A stretch of 64,000 nt of DNA from RBG-16-34-14 sp963727535 (GCA_963727535.1 CAVSGR010000006.1:1-64000), one strand, 5' to 3'; counted from the first letter of the stretch, positions 11,569 through 21,022 are shown. Notes: generated by a model from the letters alone, not told the origin. Numbers and translations are program-made.

Positions 11569-13986
11569 TCACTTCGTTAAATTCTGGATCGTTAATACCA
11601 GCACCGCCGCACTGGTTACTACAGTAACAAAATCACGGATAATAGGCCATGCATCCGAGGTCGTTTTTATTTCTGCCGGAACAATAACGGTTGAACCCGA
11701 CTCGATCTCGGGATCAGAAATAAAAAACCAGCCGGACCTGTTCCACTTTTTGCCGTTAGGCAGCATCACTATTTCTCTGCCAGTTGCCGAATTGTTTGTG
11801 TATCCGCCTGCCTGGTCAATATAATATCCGAGCCCTGCATCTTCTTTATAAGGAACCGCTGTAGGCAATCCTACCGAACCTACTACATAAACCAGGTTAT
11901 TATTTTTCGATACTACTAACTGGTCATCAGCCTGCAGCTCGATGTTATTAGTAGAATTAGAGTCATCCATAATTTCATTCCAATTAAGGGGGATCCTGTT
12001 TGAAAATTGTGCAACGAATTCATTCCGGTTATAGAGAAGGTCATTGGTGGGATACCTGATACTATCGGGCAAATCATTTAAATTAAAATTACCGAATTTT
12101 AATAAAGGATTTCCTCTTAAAATAAACATCCCTTTGGAGTATGCGCTTTCTTTAAGTCCGCCTGCTCTTTTTATAAAGTCGGTAGCTCTCTCACCATTAT
12201 ATAAAATTTTGTACCTGCCCGGAAATTTTACTTCACCCGTTACAGTAACAACACCGGAAAAAGTTTTATCCGGGTCGAACTTTATTAAAACCCTGTCATA
12301 ATCATTAAGAATAAAATCATCCTTCGGGTCGACATCCCAATAATTCTGAGGAAGCTCCACATTAAATTTATCTGCATAAATAGTTTCGTTAACTGTATCG
12401 AGCCTTGTAATTTCTATTTCCCTTGTTGTTGCGCTGTCGGTTAAGCCGCCTGCAAGCAAAATCAATTTACTAAGTGTCATATTTTGCATGCGTGTATATT
12501 TACCGGGAAGCCTGACGGCACCATCTATCTCAACACTTCTTGGCGGGTAAAATTCTTCCTGCAAATATATGAGCACCGAGTCCCTGTTCCAGAGTTTTAT
12601 ATTCTCGGCAGGATCATCATCAAGAGCTTTCCTGAGATTAAATGAAGTAACTTCTTTTTTCTCATTCGGTAAAGTTCTTATCAAGACCGCTTTTTCTAAA
12701 AAAGCATCTTTAAAAAGTGTATCGGCTTTTATTATAAGGTCACGGACTGTCATTCCATCGGTAAGCTGGTACGTGCCCGGTTTTTTTACATCACCGGATA
12801 TTATAACGCGGTTCTGCATTCTGAAATTTACACTGCTTATCGTTATAACGTCACCATCACTTAGTAAATAAGTACTTCCTTTAAGCTCATCAACCGAATT
12901 AAAATTAAGAGTAATATCGAGCACGTTGTTAAGGTATTCTGTCCTTTCGTTGAATGGAATTATTCTTTCTACATGAACACTCTGAAAATATGCATCGGAA
13001 TTGAGTCCCCCGGCATCGGCAACAAGATCTTTAAATTGTTCATTATCTTTCAGCTCATATACAGCAGGTCTGAACACATCACCGACCAGGGCAACCCTTT
13101 TGCCTACAGGGGGAATAAAAACTATATCGCCGTCCTGCAATCCCACATCTTTCGATGCATCTCCTTTAAGGAGATAATCATAAAAATCTATATCCACTAT
13201 TTTTTTACCGTCTCTTAAAACCTGTATATCTCTCAATGAACCGCTTAACTGCGGTCCGCCGCCGAAATAAAGCGCAGTAAAAGCTGTGGACATTGCGGGC
13301 AAAGTATAACCGCCCGGGACATTAACTTCACCAAGCACATAAACTTTTATGCTTCTTAATTTTCCTGTAGAAACATTTAAAAAAGTTTTGGAATTTTTTA
13401 ATGTAGAATAAACGGCAGATAAACGGTTAAACAATTTTGTTTTTAATGCACCCGGTGTTAACCCGTTTACATCAACAACTCCAACATCCGGTATATTGAT
13501 ATCGCCGTTATTCGATACAACGAGGTCATGAACAAATTGAGTTTCGCCGTAAAGTGTAATTATAATTTCGTCACCCGGACCAAAAACATAATTAGTCGGG
13601 GTAGGTATATTCTGAAGCGGTAAAAATGTTGAAGGTGAATAAGAAAAAACTCTGTATCCAAAGGCATCCAGGTTAGCAGCAATACTATCTCTTTCTGCAA
13701 AAGCCGGGATTGCATATGTTGATAAGGGCTTGTTTACCGGCGGTATAATAACAGTTGAAGAATCAATTTGCCTTGGTGTTGTTATCTTTGTGGTACGTGA
13801 AGGAGCTGGTTGTTGGTTCGTTTTGTTAAGATCGATCCCATATTCGGCGGCTTTCTGTTTTATCTGCTCGTCGGTCATTCCCTGCTGCTTAAGCTTATCC
13901 CTGATTTGCTGCTCGGTCTGGGCATGCAAGAGACCGGCGATACCAAATAATAGAATAATAAAGAAAGCACTTTTTAACCAACGCAT
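11569..13986 (-). CDS. SLBB-domain polysaccharide export protein (Wza-like)
   Basis: An 805-residue outer-membrane or periplasmic export protein. Residues 1-22 form a signal peptide ending LLHAQ. A Poly_export domain follows at about 125-215 (YVFGPGDEIIITLYGE). Several SLBB domains come next, recognisable by repeats such as VLGEVNVPGGYTLP, ISGDVKKPGTYQLTDG, IDGAVRLPGKYTRM and VTGEVKFPGRYKILY. A single hydrophobic segment near the C-terminus (FVTVVTSAAVLVLTI) could anchor it. It is longer than E. coli Wza (about 380 residues), as is usual for Bacteroidota multi-SLBB forms. It lies upstream of the Wzz-like gene and probably works with it as the export conduit. The frame is intact. Confidence 0.9.
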   Translation of the reverse strand: MRWLKSAFFIILLFGIAGLLHAQTEQQIRDKLKQQGMTDEQIKQKAAEYGIDLNKTNQQPAPSRTTKITTPRQIDSSTVIIPPVNKPLSTYAIPAFAERDSIAANLDAFGYRVFSYSPSTFLPLQNIPTPTNYVFGPGDEIIITLYGETQFVHDLVVSNNGDINIPDVGVVDVNGLTPGALKTKLFNRLSAVYSTLKNSKTFLNVSTGKLRSIKVYVLGEVNVPGGYTLPAMSTAFTALYFGGGPQLSGSLRDIQVLRDGKKIVDIDFYDYLLKGDASKDVGLQDGDIVFIPPVGKRVALVGDVFRPAVYELKDNEQFKDLVADAGGLNSDAYFQSVHVERIIPFNERTEYLNNVLDITLNFNSVDELKGSTYLLSDGDVITISSVNFRMQNRVIISGDVKKPGTYQLTDGMTVRDLIIKADTLFKDAFLEKAVLIRTLPNEKKEVTSFNLRKALDDDPAENIKLWNRDSVLIYLQEEFYPPRSVEIDGAVRLPGKYTRMQNMTLSKLILLAGGLTDSATTREIEITRLDTVNETIYADKFNVELPQNYWDVDPKDDFILNDYDRVLIKFDPDKTFSGVVTVTGEVKFPGRYKILYNGERATDFIKRAGGLKESAYSKGMFILRGNPLLKFGNFNLNDLPDSIRYPTNDLLYNRNEFVAQFSNRIPLNWNEIMDDSNSTNNIELQADDQLVVSKNNNLVYVVGSVGLPTAVPYKEDAGLGYYIDQAGGYTNNSATGREIVMLPNGKKWNRSGWFFISDPEIESGSTVIVPAEIKTTSDAWPIIRDFVTVVTSAAVLVLTIQNLTK

Positions 13987-14140
13987 AAGTTACTCACGTT
14001 AAATTAAAATGAATCCATTTTACAATATCAAAATATACGAATTGTTAAAGTGAGTTTCGAGTGCCGGATACAACAGGATGAGGGATGCGGAATACAGGAT
14101 GCCGGCGTTCCGAAGAATGAAAGGACTTATTGTAGTATTT

Positions 14141-14216
14141 TTACCTCTCCCCTCGCCCCTCTCCTTAGTAAGTCCAAAGGACTCCTTTGGAGGAGAGGGG
14201 ACGGGGGTAAGGTTGT
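14141..14216. repeat. GC-rich palindromic repeat, copy 1
   Basis: A 76-bp element TTACCTCTCCCC... containing TCCAAAGGACTCCTTTGGA, a near-perfect palindrome, and ending GGGGACGGGGGTAAGGTT. A second copy with a few differences is at 16276-16354. The two copies lie on the outer sides of the duplicated 692-bp block. Nothing here encodes a protein. Confidence 0.7.
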
Positions 14217-14297
14217 TTTAAAAACAAATATTGTTAGTATTATCTTATTAACTGGTTTACTTGAACTCACTCCAAACCTCCGCCAAAGGCGGACAGG

Positions 14298-14989
14298 TCT
14301 CTCTTAAAAAGAGAGAGGCTTATTGGAGATAAAAACGATAAATAATTTTGTCCTGACAAAAGCTTAGGCGTTATTGCAAATTGTTTTATTCATTGAATAC
14401 CTACGGCATTCTGTAAATGTTGGGGATTTATTATTTCTATAAATATTGAACACCTACGGTGTTCTGAAAACATGATGAGAATTCTGTGTTTTTTAGAAAC
14501 ATCGAACCTGCCTGAACTGTAATCCTTCAATATTTCGATAACAGAATTTGTCATTTATTTTTAATCTACTGTGTGTAAGAAAATCCTTATAAATTGTAGC
14601 TATCAGAATTTTAACTCTATAATTATTCTTTTTTTACTTTACTGTTCTTTTGTCTTGATACAAAAGAACCAAAAAATCAAGGCTGGAAATAAATTCCTAA
14701 AATTATGCTGAAATTCCGGCGGAAAAATAACTCCCCCGATTCGCCTGCCCAGGCAGGCTTCATCGGAGTCAGACAGATTTTTCCTATTGAAATATTACTC
14801 ATAATTAGGAGGTTTCAATTTTTTAATATTTACTGTCAATTCCGCTTAATTTTTTAACGGAATTTATTTCAGGCCCTCTATATATTTTTGTTTTTCTATC
14901 TTAATACTGAGTTATCTATTGAATACCAACGGCATTCTGAAACGCCGTGTTATTTTCTGTTTCTACAAACATTAAACACCTACGGTGTT
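14298..14989. repeat. 692-bp direct repeat, copy 1
   Basis: This block recurs at 15271-15963 with one inserted base near the start and only a handful of substitutions. It is non-coding. It carries four short palindromes of the type GAACACCTACGGTGTTC or GAATACCTACGGCATTC, the inverted pair TTCTTTTGTCTTGATACAAA, and an AATTCCG/CGGAATT pair. The dense palindromes and absence of an ORF resemble a non-autonomous mobile element or a recombination-prone spacer. Confidence 0.88.
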
Positions 14990-15172
14990 CTGAAAACACA
15001 AGGGTGATTCTATATTTTTTATAAATGTTGAATCCTTGTTAGTAATAAATCTTTGTAGTAAGTAAAAGGAACTCTCTCTAATCCCCGCCTGACGGTTTAT
15101 CAACCGAAGGTTGGCAAGACAGGTACAATTAATCAATTTGGGCTAAAGCCCATATTTGTCAATGCAACTTTA

Positions 15173-15253
15173 TCCCCGACATTGGCAAAGCCATCCCTTC
15201 GGGAAAATGTCGGGGCTATTAAAAAGTAATATTTGTATAATTAAAAATATGAA
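15173..15253. repeat. Copy of the pdxB leader and start region
   Basis: The hairpin CCCCGACATTGGCAAAGCCA...TGTCGGGGC and the following AT-rich leader TTGTATAATTAAAAATATGA recur at 18463-18543, where the ATG is the pdxB start codon. Here the same ATG leads into ATG AAA GGA CTC and no gene. The preceding GGGCTAAAGCCC element is also shared (15140 and 18430). The pdxB upstream region, or an element that carries it, therefore exists twice within 3.3 kb. Confidence 0.8.
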
Positions 15254-15270
15254 AGGACTCTCTCTTTATC

Positions 15271-15963
15271 TCTCTCTTAAAAAGAGAGAGGCTTATTGGA
15301 CGATAAAAACGATAAATAATTTTGTCCTGACAAAAGCTTAGGCGTTATTGCAAATTATTTTATTCATTGAATACCTACGGCATTCTGTAAATGTTGGGGA
15401 TTTATTATTTCTATAAATATTGAACACCTACGGTGTTCTGAAAACATAATGATAATTCTATGTTTTTTAGAAACATCGAACCTGCCTGAACTGTAATCCT
15501 TCAATATTTCGATAACAGAATTTGTCATTTATTTTTAATCTACTGTGTGTAAGAAAATCCTTATAAATTGTAGCTATCAGAATTTTAACTCTATAATTAT
15601 TCTTTTTTTACTTTACTGTTCTTTTGTCTTGATACAAAAGAACCAAAAAATCAAGGCTGGAAATAAATTCCTAAAATTATGCTGAAATTCCGGCGGAAAA
15701 ATAACTCCCCCGATTCGCCTGCCCAGGCAGGCTTCATCGGAGTCAGACAGATTTTTCCTATTGAAATATTACTCATAGTTAGGAGGTTTCAATTTTTTAA
15801 TATTTACTGTCAATTCCGCTTAATTTTTTAACGGAATTTATTTCAGGCCCTCTATATATTTTTGTTTTTCTATCTTAATACTGAGTTATCTATTGAATAC
15901 CAACGGCATTCTGAAACGCCGTGTTATTTTCTGTTTCTACAAACATTAAACACCTACGGTGTT
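15271..15963. repeat. 692-bp direct repeat, copy 2
   Basis: Second copy of the block at 14298-14989. It has one extra C in TATTGGACGATAAAAACG and scattered substitutions (for example GCAAATTATTTTATT against GCAAATTGTTTTATT). The spacer between the copies is 281 bp. The match ends after CACCTACGGTGTT, where the first copy continues CTGAAAACA and this one TTTCGAATC. The high identity indicates a recent duplication or gene-conversion-like upkeep. Confidence 0.88.
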
Positions 15964-16437
15964 TTTCGAATCAAGGGATTTCTAAAACGCCAAGTGTAAA
16001 ACATTTGAATCTTTAATAACACTTAGGTACATATATAATTATGAAAATATCCACATAGGGGTTCGACGCTTTTAGAACTCACTCCAAACCTCCGCCAAAG
16101 GCGGACAGGTCTCTCTTAAAAAGAGAGAGACTTATTATCATTAAAACATAAAATATTTTGTCCTGACAGAAAATAATAGGTAAAGTTATATAACTTTTAT
16201 AAGCCCTTCTCTTACCAAGAGAAGGGTTGGGATGAGTTTAAATAGTGTAAAGGAATTTTAACCTTAGATTTATTTTTACCTCTCCCCATCTTCCCCTCTC
16301 CTTAGTAAGTCCAAAGGACTCCTTTGGAGGAGAGGGGACGGGGGTGAGGTTATTTAAAAAGTTGCCGCATCCTTTTGATTGCGTTTATAGCTCAGGCTGA
16401 AGCCTGAGGCTACAGAAACCGGAGGAGGTGAGGCTAT
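15964..16437. repeat. Third, partial copy of the repeat edge plus palindromic repeat copy 2
   Basis: From 16075 the sequence GAACTCACTCCAAACCTCCG and following bases repeat 14263 onward, through the TCTCTCTTAAAAAGAGAGAG inverted repeat and a decayed version of the start of the 692-bp block up to TTTTGTCCTGACA near 16168. Then the palindromic element of 14141 recurs at 16276-16354. A final REP-like stretch (GCTCAGGCTGAAGCCTGAGGC) sits near 16390-16410. No gene is visible. Confidence 0.65.
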
Positions 16438-16465
16438 AAAAAAAGGCAGCGCTTTTAACACTGCC
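16438..16465 (-). terminator. Rho-independent terminator
   Basis: Read on the minus strand, GGCAGTGTTAAAAGCGCTGCC forms a stem with a short loop and is followed directly by seven T residues (16444-16438). It lies 33 bp after the stop of the 71-codon ORF at 16499-16714 and would end transcripts coming from mgtE and that ORF. The hairpin plus T-tract is complete, so this is a confident call. Confidence 0.8.
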
Positions 16466-16498
16466 CTATCTTTAAGAATGAAACAACCTGTCATCAAA

Positions 16499-16714
16499 TC
16501 ATACAGCCAGTACTTCTTCAGCTACATCAGACATCGAATCAGAAAAAATCTTAGCCTTATCACCTTCGCCTCTCATTATAAACATCAAATACAAATGCTG
16601 AAGTCTTCTTTTCATACCGGTGTTTTTCTCATACTCATCCTTGTGCCAATACTCAATTCGTATAAACATCTTTTCGTTATCAGAAATACCGTAATCAAAA
16701 ACTGTCTCATTCAT
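16499..16714 (-). CDS. Small hypothetical protein (71 residues)
   Basis: A minus-strand ORF beginning MNETVFDYGISDNEKMFIRI, acidic and basic in patches, without signal peptide or membrane segment. It lies 137 bp downstream of mgtE on the same strand and is followed after 33 bp by a good intrinsic terminator, which supports it as the last gene of that unit. No family is recognised. A plus-strand frame overlaps it but has no such context and contains unlikely composition, so this strand is preferred. Confidence 0.5.
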   Translation of the reverse strand: MNETVFDYGISDNEKMFIRIEYWHKDEYEKNTGMKRRLQHLYLMFIMRGEGDKAKIFSDSMSDVAEEVLAV

Positions 16715-16850
16715 TATATTATCAAAGCCGGAAAATTATTTTTCAAAATTAACTACCTCAAAAGTACACTTTCAGGAGGAAACCCGAATTAGTTGAGAAT
16801 GGGAAACTACTGTAGTATTTATACTACAGGATACTATTTTAAGGCAAAAA

Positions 16851-18230
16851 TTAAAGTAATGTTCCGCTGAGAATAATAATTGCCATAGTGAAATAGATAA
16901 CCAGACCGGTAACATCGACCATTGTTGCAACAAGCGGCGCAGAAGATGTTGCCGGATCAGCCCCAAGTTTCTTAAGTATAAATGGAAGCATCGACCCGGA
17001 TAATGTACCCCACAATACAACCCCGATCAACGAAAAGGAAACCGTCAATCCTAACAAAACCCAATGATCGCCGTAAGGGTGACCAACAGCCTGCCAGACT
17101 GTTATTCTCACGAAGCCGATTGCACCCAGTATGGCTCCGAGCAGCACACCCGATATAATCTCTCTCCTCATTACAAACCACCAGTCTCTTAGTTTTAACT
17201 CGCCAAGTGAAAGAGCACGGATAACAAGAGTAGCTGCCTGCGAACCTGAGTTGCCGCCGCTTGAAATTATAAGCGGCAGAAACAATGCAAGGATAACTGC
17301 TTTGCTTATCTCTCCTTCATAGTAAGACATTGCTGTGGTCGTAAGCATTTCGCCGACTAAAAGAATACTCAGCCAGCCTGCTCTCTTCTTTACCATTTGA
17401 AACAATGGAACATTAACATAAGGTTCTTCTAATGCTTCAACACCACCAATTTTATGTATATCTTCGGTGGCTTCTTCTTCTGCAACGTCGAATACGTCAT
17501 CGATTGTTACAATGCCGATAAGCAACCCGAGAGAATCAAGAACAGGTAAAGCAACACGGTCGTACTTTTTAAAAACCTGGACAGCTTTTTCCTGGTCATC
17601 GGTAACGTGAAGCGCTACAAAATTCTCATTCATTAAATCGCTTACTTTGGTATCTGCTGAAGCTAAGATTATGTCTCTTATCCTTAAGTCGTCTATCAGC
17701 TTTCCTTTTTCATCAACAACATAAATAATGTTTAAGGTTTCGCTGTCTTTTCCATACTGCCTTATATAATTAAGAACATCATTTATCGTCCATTCAGGTT
17801 TTACGGAAACATAATCGGGCGTCATCAAACGACCGACACTGTCCTCCGGGTAACCTAAAAGTGTTACGGCAATTTTTCTTTCTTCCCCAGAAAGCAGGGT
17901 TATCATTTGTCTTGCAGCAGAGCCTGGAAGATCTTCAAGTAAAGCAGTACGGTCGTCCGGTGACATCTCGTTCAGAATGGCGGCAACTTCTTCTTTGCCA
18001 AGCCCTTTAAGCAAACTTACCTGCAGGTCAAAATCTATATACTCGAAAATATCTGCTGCAAGATCTCTCGGCAAAATTCTGAAGATCAGCGCCTGTTCCG
18101 ATTCGGGTAATTCGGAAATTAATTCAGCAACGTCGGTGGGCGACCAATCACTTAAAACTTCTTTTAAGGTGCTGAAGTCTCTCCCGTCTAAGAGAGACCT
18201 GATTTCGGGTTGGAGTAATCTGCTTAGCAT
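16851..18230 (-). CDS. mgtE: Magnesium transporter MgtE
   Basis: A 459-residue Mg2+-gated magnesium channel of the inner membrane. An N-terminal alpha-helical MgtE_N domain (about 15-130, with VAELISELPESEQALIF) is followed by a tandem CBS pair (about 130-255, RLMTPDYVSVKP and ALPVLDSLGLLIGIVTIDDV). The C-terminal five-helix membrane domain holds the signature SSGGNSGSQAATLVIRAL near residue 336. Start choice is supported by AGGAGG 8 nt upstream. In the family, the CBS and N domains bind Mg2+ and close the pore when cytosolic Mg2+ is high. Full length and intact. Confidence 0.95.
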   Translation of the reverse strand: MLSRLLQPEIRSLLDGRDFSTLKEVLSDWSPTDVAELISELPESEQALIFRILPRDLAADIFEYIDFDLQVSLLKGLGKEEVAAILNEMSPDDRTALLEDLPGSAARQMITLLSGEERKIAVTLLGYPEDSVGRLMTPDYVSVKPEWTINDVLNYIRQYGKDSETLNIIYVVDEKGKLIDDLRIRDIILASADTKVSDLMNENFVALHVTDDQEKAVQVFKKYDRVALPVLDSLGLLIGIVTIDDVFDVAEEEATEDIHKIGGVEALEEPYVNVPLFQMVKKRAGWLSILLVGEMLTTTAMSYYEGEISKAVILALFLPLIISSGGNSGSQAATLVIRALSLGELKLRDWWFVMRREIISGVLLGAILGAIGFVRITVWQAVGHPYGDHWVLLGLTVSFSLIGVVLWGTLSGSMLPFILKKLGADPATSSAPLVATMVDVTGLVIYFTMAIIILSGTLL

Positions 18231-18359
18231 CCTAAACTCCTCCTGTTTAAGTGAAAGGAATTTATTTATAATTTACATCTTCTTATTCTGAAGATTTTTT
18301 ATGATAAGGTTTTGAAAAATAAATTTTAATATTTGAAAAAACAATTAAATAACTTGAAT

Positions 18360-18536
18360 AGCCACGACCTTTAGGTCGTGGGCTACAAATAATAAAAAAA
18401 TTGGCTTTAGCCACGATTCAAGATAATTTGGGCTAAAGCCCGGAATTCAAATCTTTATTAAACCCCGACATTGGCAAAGCCATCCCTTCGGGAAAATGTC
18501 GGGGCTATTAAAAATAAAATTTGTATAATTAAAAAT
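18360..18536. repeat. Palindromic repeats in the mgtE-pdxB divergent region
   Basis: Three stem-loops stand in a row: GCCACGACCTTTAGGTCGTGGGC near 18361, GGGCTAAAGCCC near 18430, and CCCCGACA...TGTCGGGG at about 18463-18505. The last sits 32 bp before the pdxB ATG and could form in its leader transcript. The same set in the same order occurs near 15140-15210. The 18231-18360 part holds no recognisable feature apart from the mgtE ribosome binding site. Confidence 0.65.
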
Positions 18537-19669
18537 ATGAAAATAACAGTTGATGAAAATATCGCTTATGGGAAAGAGGCTTTCTCACAATTCGGGGAAG
18601 TTGAACTTTTGCATGGAAGAAAAATTACTCCCGAATCTGTTAAAGATTCTGATGCATTGATCGTACGTTCAATCACAAAAGTAAATAAAGATTTACTTGA
18701 TGGAAGCAAAGTTAAGTTTGTCGGCACAGCTACAATTGGAAAAGATCATATCGATCTCGAATATTTAAAAGAAAAAAACATCACTTTTGCCGATGCCGCC
18801 GGATGTAATGCACACGCAGTTAAAGAATATGTCTTTACAGCTCTCGCCGATGTTTTAACGAAAAAGAGTTTAAAGTTTAATAATCTCTCAATCGGGATTA
18901 TCGGTGCCGGGAACGTGGGAAGTAAAATTGCACATTGTGCAAATGTATTAGGTATGAAAACAATAGTTAACGATCCGCCTTTAAAAGAAAAACCGGCAAT
19001 AATATTTACAAGGAACTCGATGAAGCTTTGGAAGCAGATATCATTACTATGCATGTTCCACTGAATAAAGATGGAATAGATAAAACACATCACCTGCTTG
19101 ATTATGAAAGATTAAATAAACTTAAAGATAATTGTATCCTCTTAAACAGTTCACGCGGAAGTGTTGTTGATAATAGCGCACTCAATAAATTAATTGAAAA
19201 GAAAAATTTCACTGTAATTCTTGATGTCTGGGAAAATGAGCCTGAATTAAATTCTGATTTGCTTAAAAAGGTTTACATAGGAACACCTCATATAGCCGGT
19301 TATTCTTACGAAGGAAAAGTAAACGGCACAACAATGATATATTCTGCCCTATGCAAATTCTTAAATGAAAAAGAAAGTTTTAAAGTTCCCGAAGTAAAGG
19401 TAGATGATTCGGTGATTGAACTGAAAGAGACGGGTTCTATTGAAATATCGATACAAAATCTTTTTAAGAAAATTTATGATATTAAAAAAGATGATGCTAA
19501 CCTGAGGAAAATTCTCAACGAGGAAAACAGGGGAAAATATTTTGACTCTTTGAGAAAAGAGTATCATCTGCGATATGAATTCCCTAATTATTCTGTTGTG
19601 ATATCCGAGGAAGAGAAGGAGTTGATAAGTATTTTGGCGGATTTCAGATTTGGGATTATAAACCGTTAA
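18537..19669 (+). CDS. pdxB: 4-phosphoerythronate dehydrogenase PdxB, one frameshift
   Basis: Catalyses NAD-dependent oxidation of 4-phosphoerythronate in the DXP-dependent vitamin B6 pathway. It starts MKITVDENIAYGKEAFSQFG, with GKDHID around residue 75, the Rossmann motif IGIIGAGNVGSK, then SSRGSVVDN, DVWENEPE and TPHIAGYSYEGK carrying the D-2-hydroxyacid dehydrogenase catalytic set, and a PdxB-type dimerisation C-terminus. The frame breaks at an A5 run (18988-18992). Adding one A gives exactly 377 residues, so a single-base sequencing loss is likely. The last 30 codons are the parent or relative of the tandem array that follows. Confidence 0.9.
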
Positions 19670-19702
19670 AATGCTTGCTTGCATACCTTCGGTGTATAAA
19701 CC

Positions 19703-20713
19703 CTAAGAGAAAGGAGTTGATAAATGTCTTGGGCGCTTTCAGGTTTAAAGTTAACGTGTAGTTATGCTGAACTGGTTTCAGCATCTTAGATAAGTATAAG
19801 ACCCTGAAACAAGTTCAGGGTGACAAACTAGAATTCCCAAATTATTCTGTTGTAGTACCGAAAGAAGAGACGGAGTTGATAAATGTCTTGGGAGCTTTCA
19901 GGTTTAAAGTTAACGTGTAGTCATGCTGAACTGGTTTCAGCATCTTAGATAAGCATAAGACCCTGAAACGAGTTCAGGGTGACAAACTAGAATTCCCAAA
20001 TTATTCTGTTGTAGTACCGAAAGAAGAGACGGAGTTGATAAATGTCTTGGGAGCTTTCAGGTTTAAAGTTAACGTGTAGTTATGCTGAACTGGTTTCCAG
20101 CATCTTAAATAAGTATAAGACCCTGAATCAAGTTCAGGGTGACAAACTAGAATTCCCAAATTATTCTGTTGTAGTACCGAAAGAAGAGACGGAGTTGATA
20201 AATGTCTTGGGAGCTTTCAGGTTTAAAGTTAACGTGTAGTCATGCTGAACTGGTTTCAGCATCTTAGATAAGTATAAGACCCTGAAACGAGTTCAGGGTG
20301 ACAAACTAGAATTCCCAAATTATTCTGTTGTAGTACCGAAAGAAGAGACGGAGTTGATAAATGTCTTGGGAGCTTTCAGGTTTAAAGTTAACGTGTAGTC
20401 ATGCCGAACTGGTTTCAGCATCTTAGATAAGCATAAGACCCTGAAACGAGTTCAGGGTGACAAACTAGAATTCCCAAATTATTCTGTTGTAGTACCTAAG
20501 GAAGAGAAGGAGTTGATAAATGTCTTGGGCGCTTTCAGGTTTAAAGTTAACGTGTAGTTATGCTGAACTGGTTTCAGCATCTTAGATAAGTTTAAGACCC
20601 TGAAACAAGTTCAGGGTGACAAACTAGAATTCCCAAATTATACTGTTGTGGTTCCGAAAGGAGAAAAAGAGCTGATAAATATTTTGCGGACTTTCAGATT
20701 TGGGATTAATTAG
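19703..20713 (+). repeat. 159-bp tandem array of pdxB 3' ends joined to a palindromic element
   Basis: Units end in a TAG at 19761, 19920, 20079, 20239, 20398 and 20557, a period of 159 bp (one is 160, from an extra C at about 20097). The first is partial and a variant last unit ends at 20713. Each unit has two parts. One is about 70 bp holding GCTGAACTGGTTTCAGC and CCCTGAAACGAGTTCAGGG stem-loops. The other is about 89 bp encoding EFPNYSVVVPKEETELINVL, then GAFRFKVNV and stop, clearly related to the PdxB end EFPNYSVVISEEEKELISIL. Copies are nearly identical to each other but differ much more from the genuine tail. Confidence 0.9.
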
Positions 20714-21016
20714 TCATTCTGAAGGAATCCCGCAATAGGCGGGATGACTGAAGAATCTAAAGGAGATTCTTCGCTGCGCTCAGAATGACAGCCAGTAACA
20801 TTCATCCTTCGACTCCGCTCAGGATGACAAGAACTTTTCGCTACCCTTCACTAAAGCTTCCACCTTCGCTAAAGCTTCCACCTTCGCCAAGGCTACGGTG
20901 GACAGGTCGGCGGACAAGTCGGCGGGTAAACACTCAGAATGACAGTGCTTTTAACGTATTCATACTTCGACCTGCCTACCGGCAGGCAGGCAAGCTCAGT
21001 ATGACAGCGTGTGTGT
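20714..21016. repeat. Degenerate palindromic repeats downstream of the array
   Basis: The stretch contains GCGGGATGACTGAAGAATCT, TTCATCCTTCGACTCCGCTC and AGGATGACA words, the CTTCCACCTTCGCTAAAGC and ACGGTGGACAGGTCGGCGG blocks also seen at 10965-11410, and CCTGCCTACCGGCAGGCAGG near 20970. No frame with family features is present. It fills the space between the pdxB array and the convergent MORN/TonB gene. Confidence 0.6.
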
Positions 21017-21022
21017 AATGTA

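Noticed and set aside
13987..16437. Coding genes in the 2.4-kb repeat region
   Set aside because: Short frames here (for example 14050-14307 and 15156-15341) consist of repeat sequence present in several copies and contain no domain.
16478..16792. 104-residue plus-strand ORF
   Set aside because: It lies opposite the small minus-strand ORF that is backed by a terminator and mgtE context; composition and lack of a ribosome binding site argue against it.
18463..18536. Riboswitch in the pdxB leader
   Set aside because: The hairpin is a dispersed REP-type element found also at 15173 without a gene, and no known aptamer pattern is recognisable.
20042..20239. 65-residue protein on the plus strand
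   Set aside because: It is open only because the third array unit has an extra C; the frame crosses the palindromic element and then the pdxB-tail copy, and no start context is present.
19703..20713. CRISPR array
   Set aside because: Regular spacing of 159 bp, but there are no unique spacers: the whole unit is repeated, part of it encodes the pdxB tail, and no cas genes are nearby.
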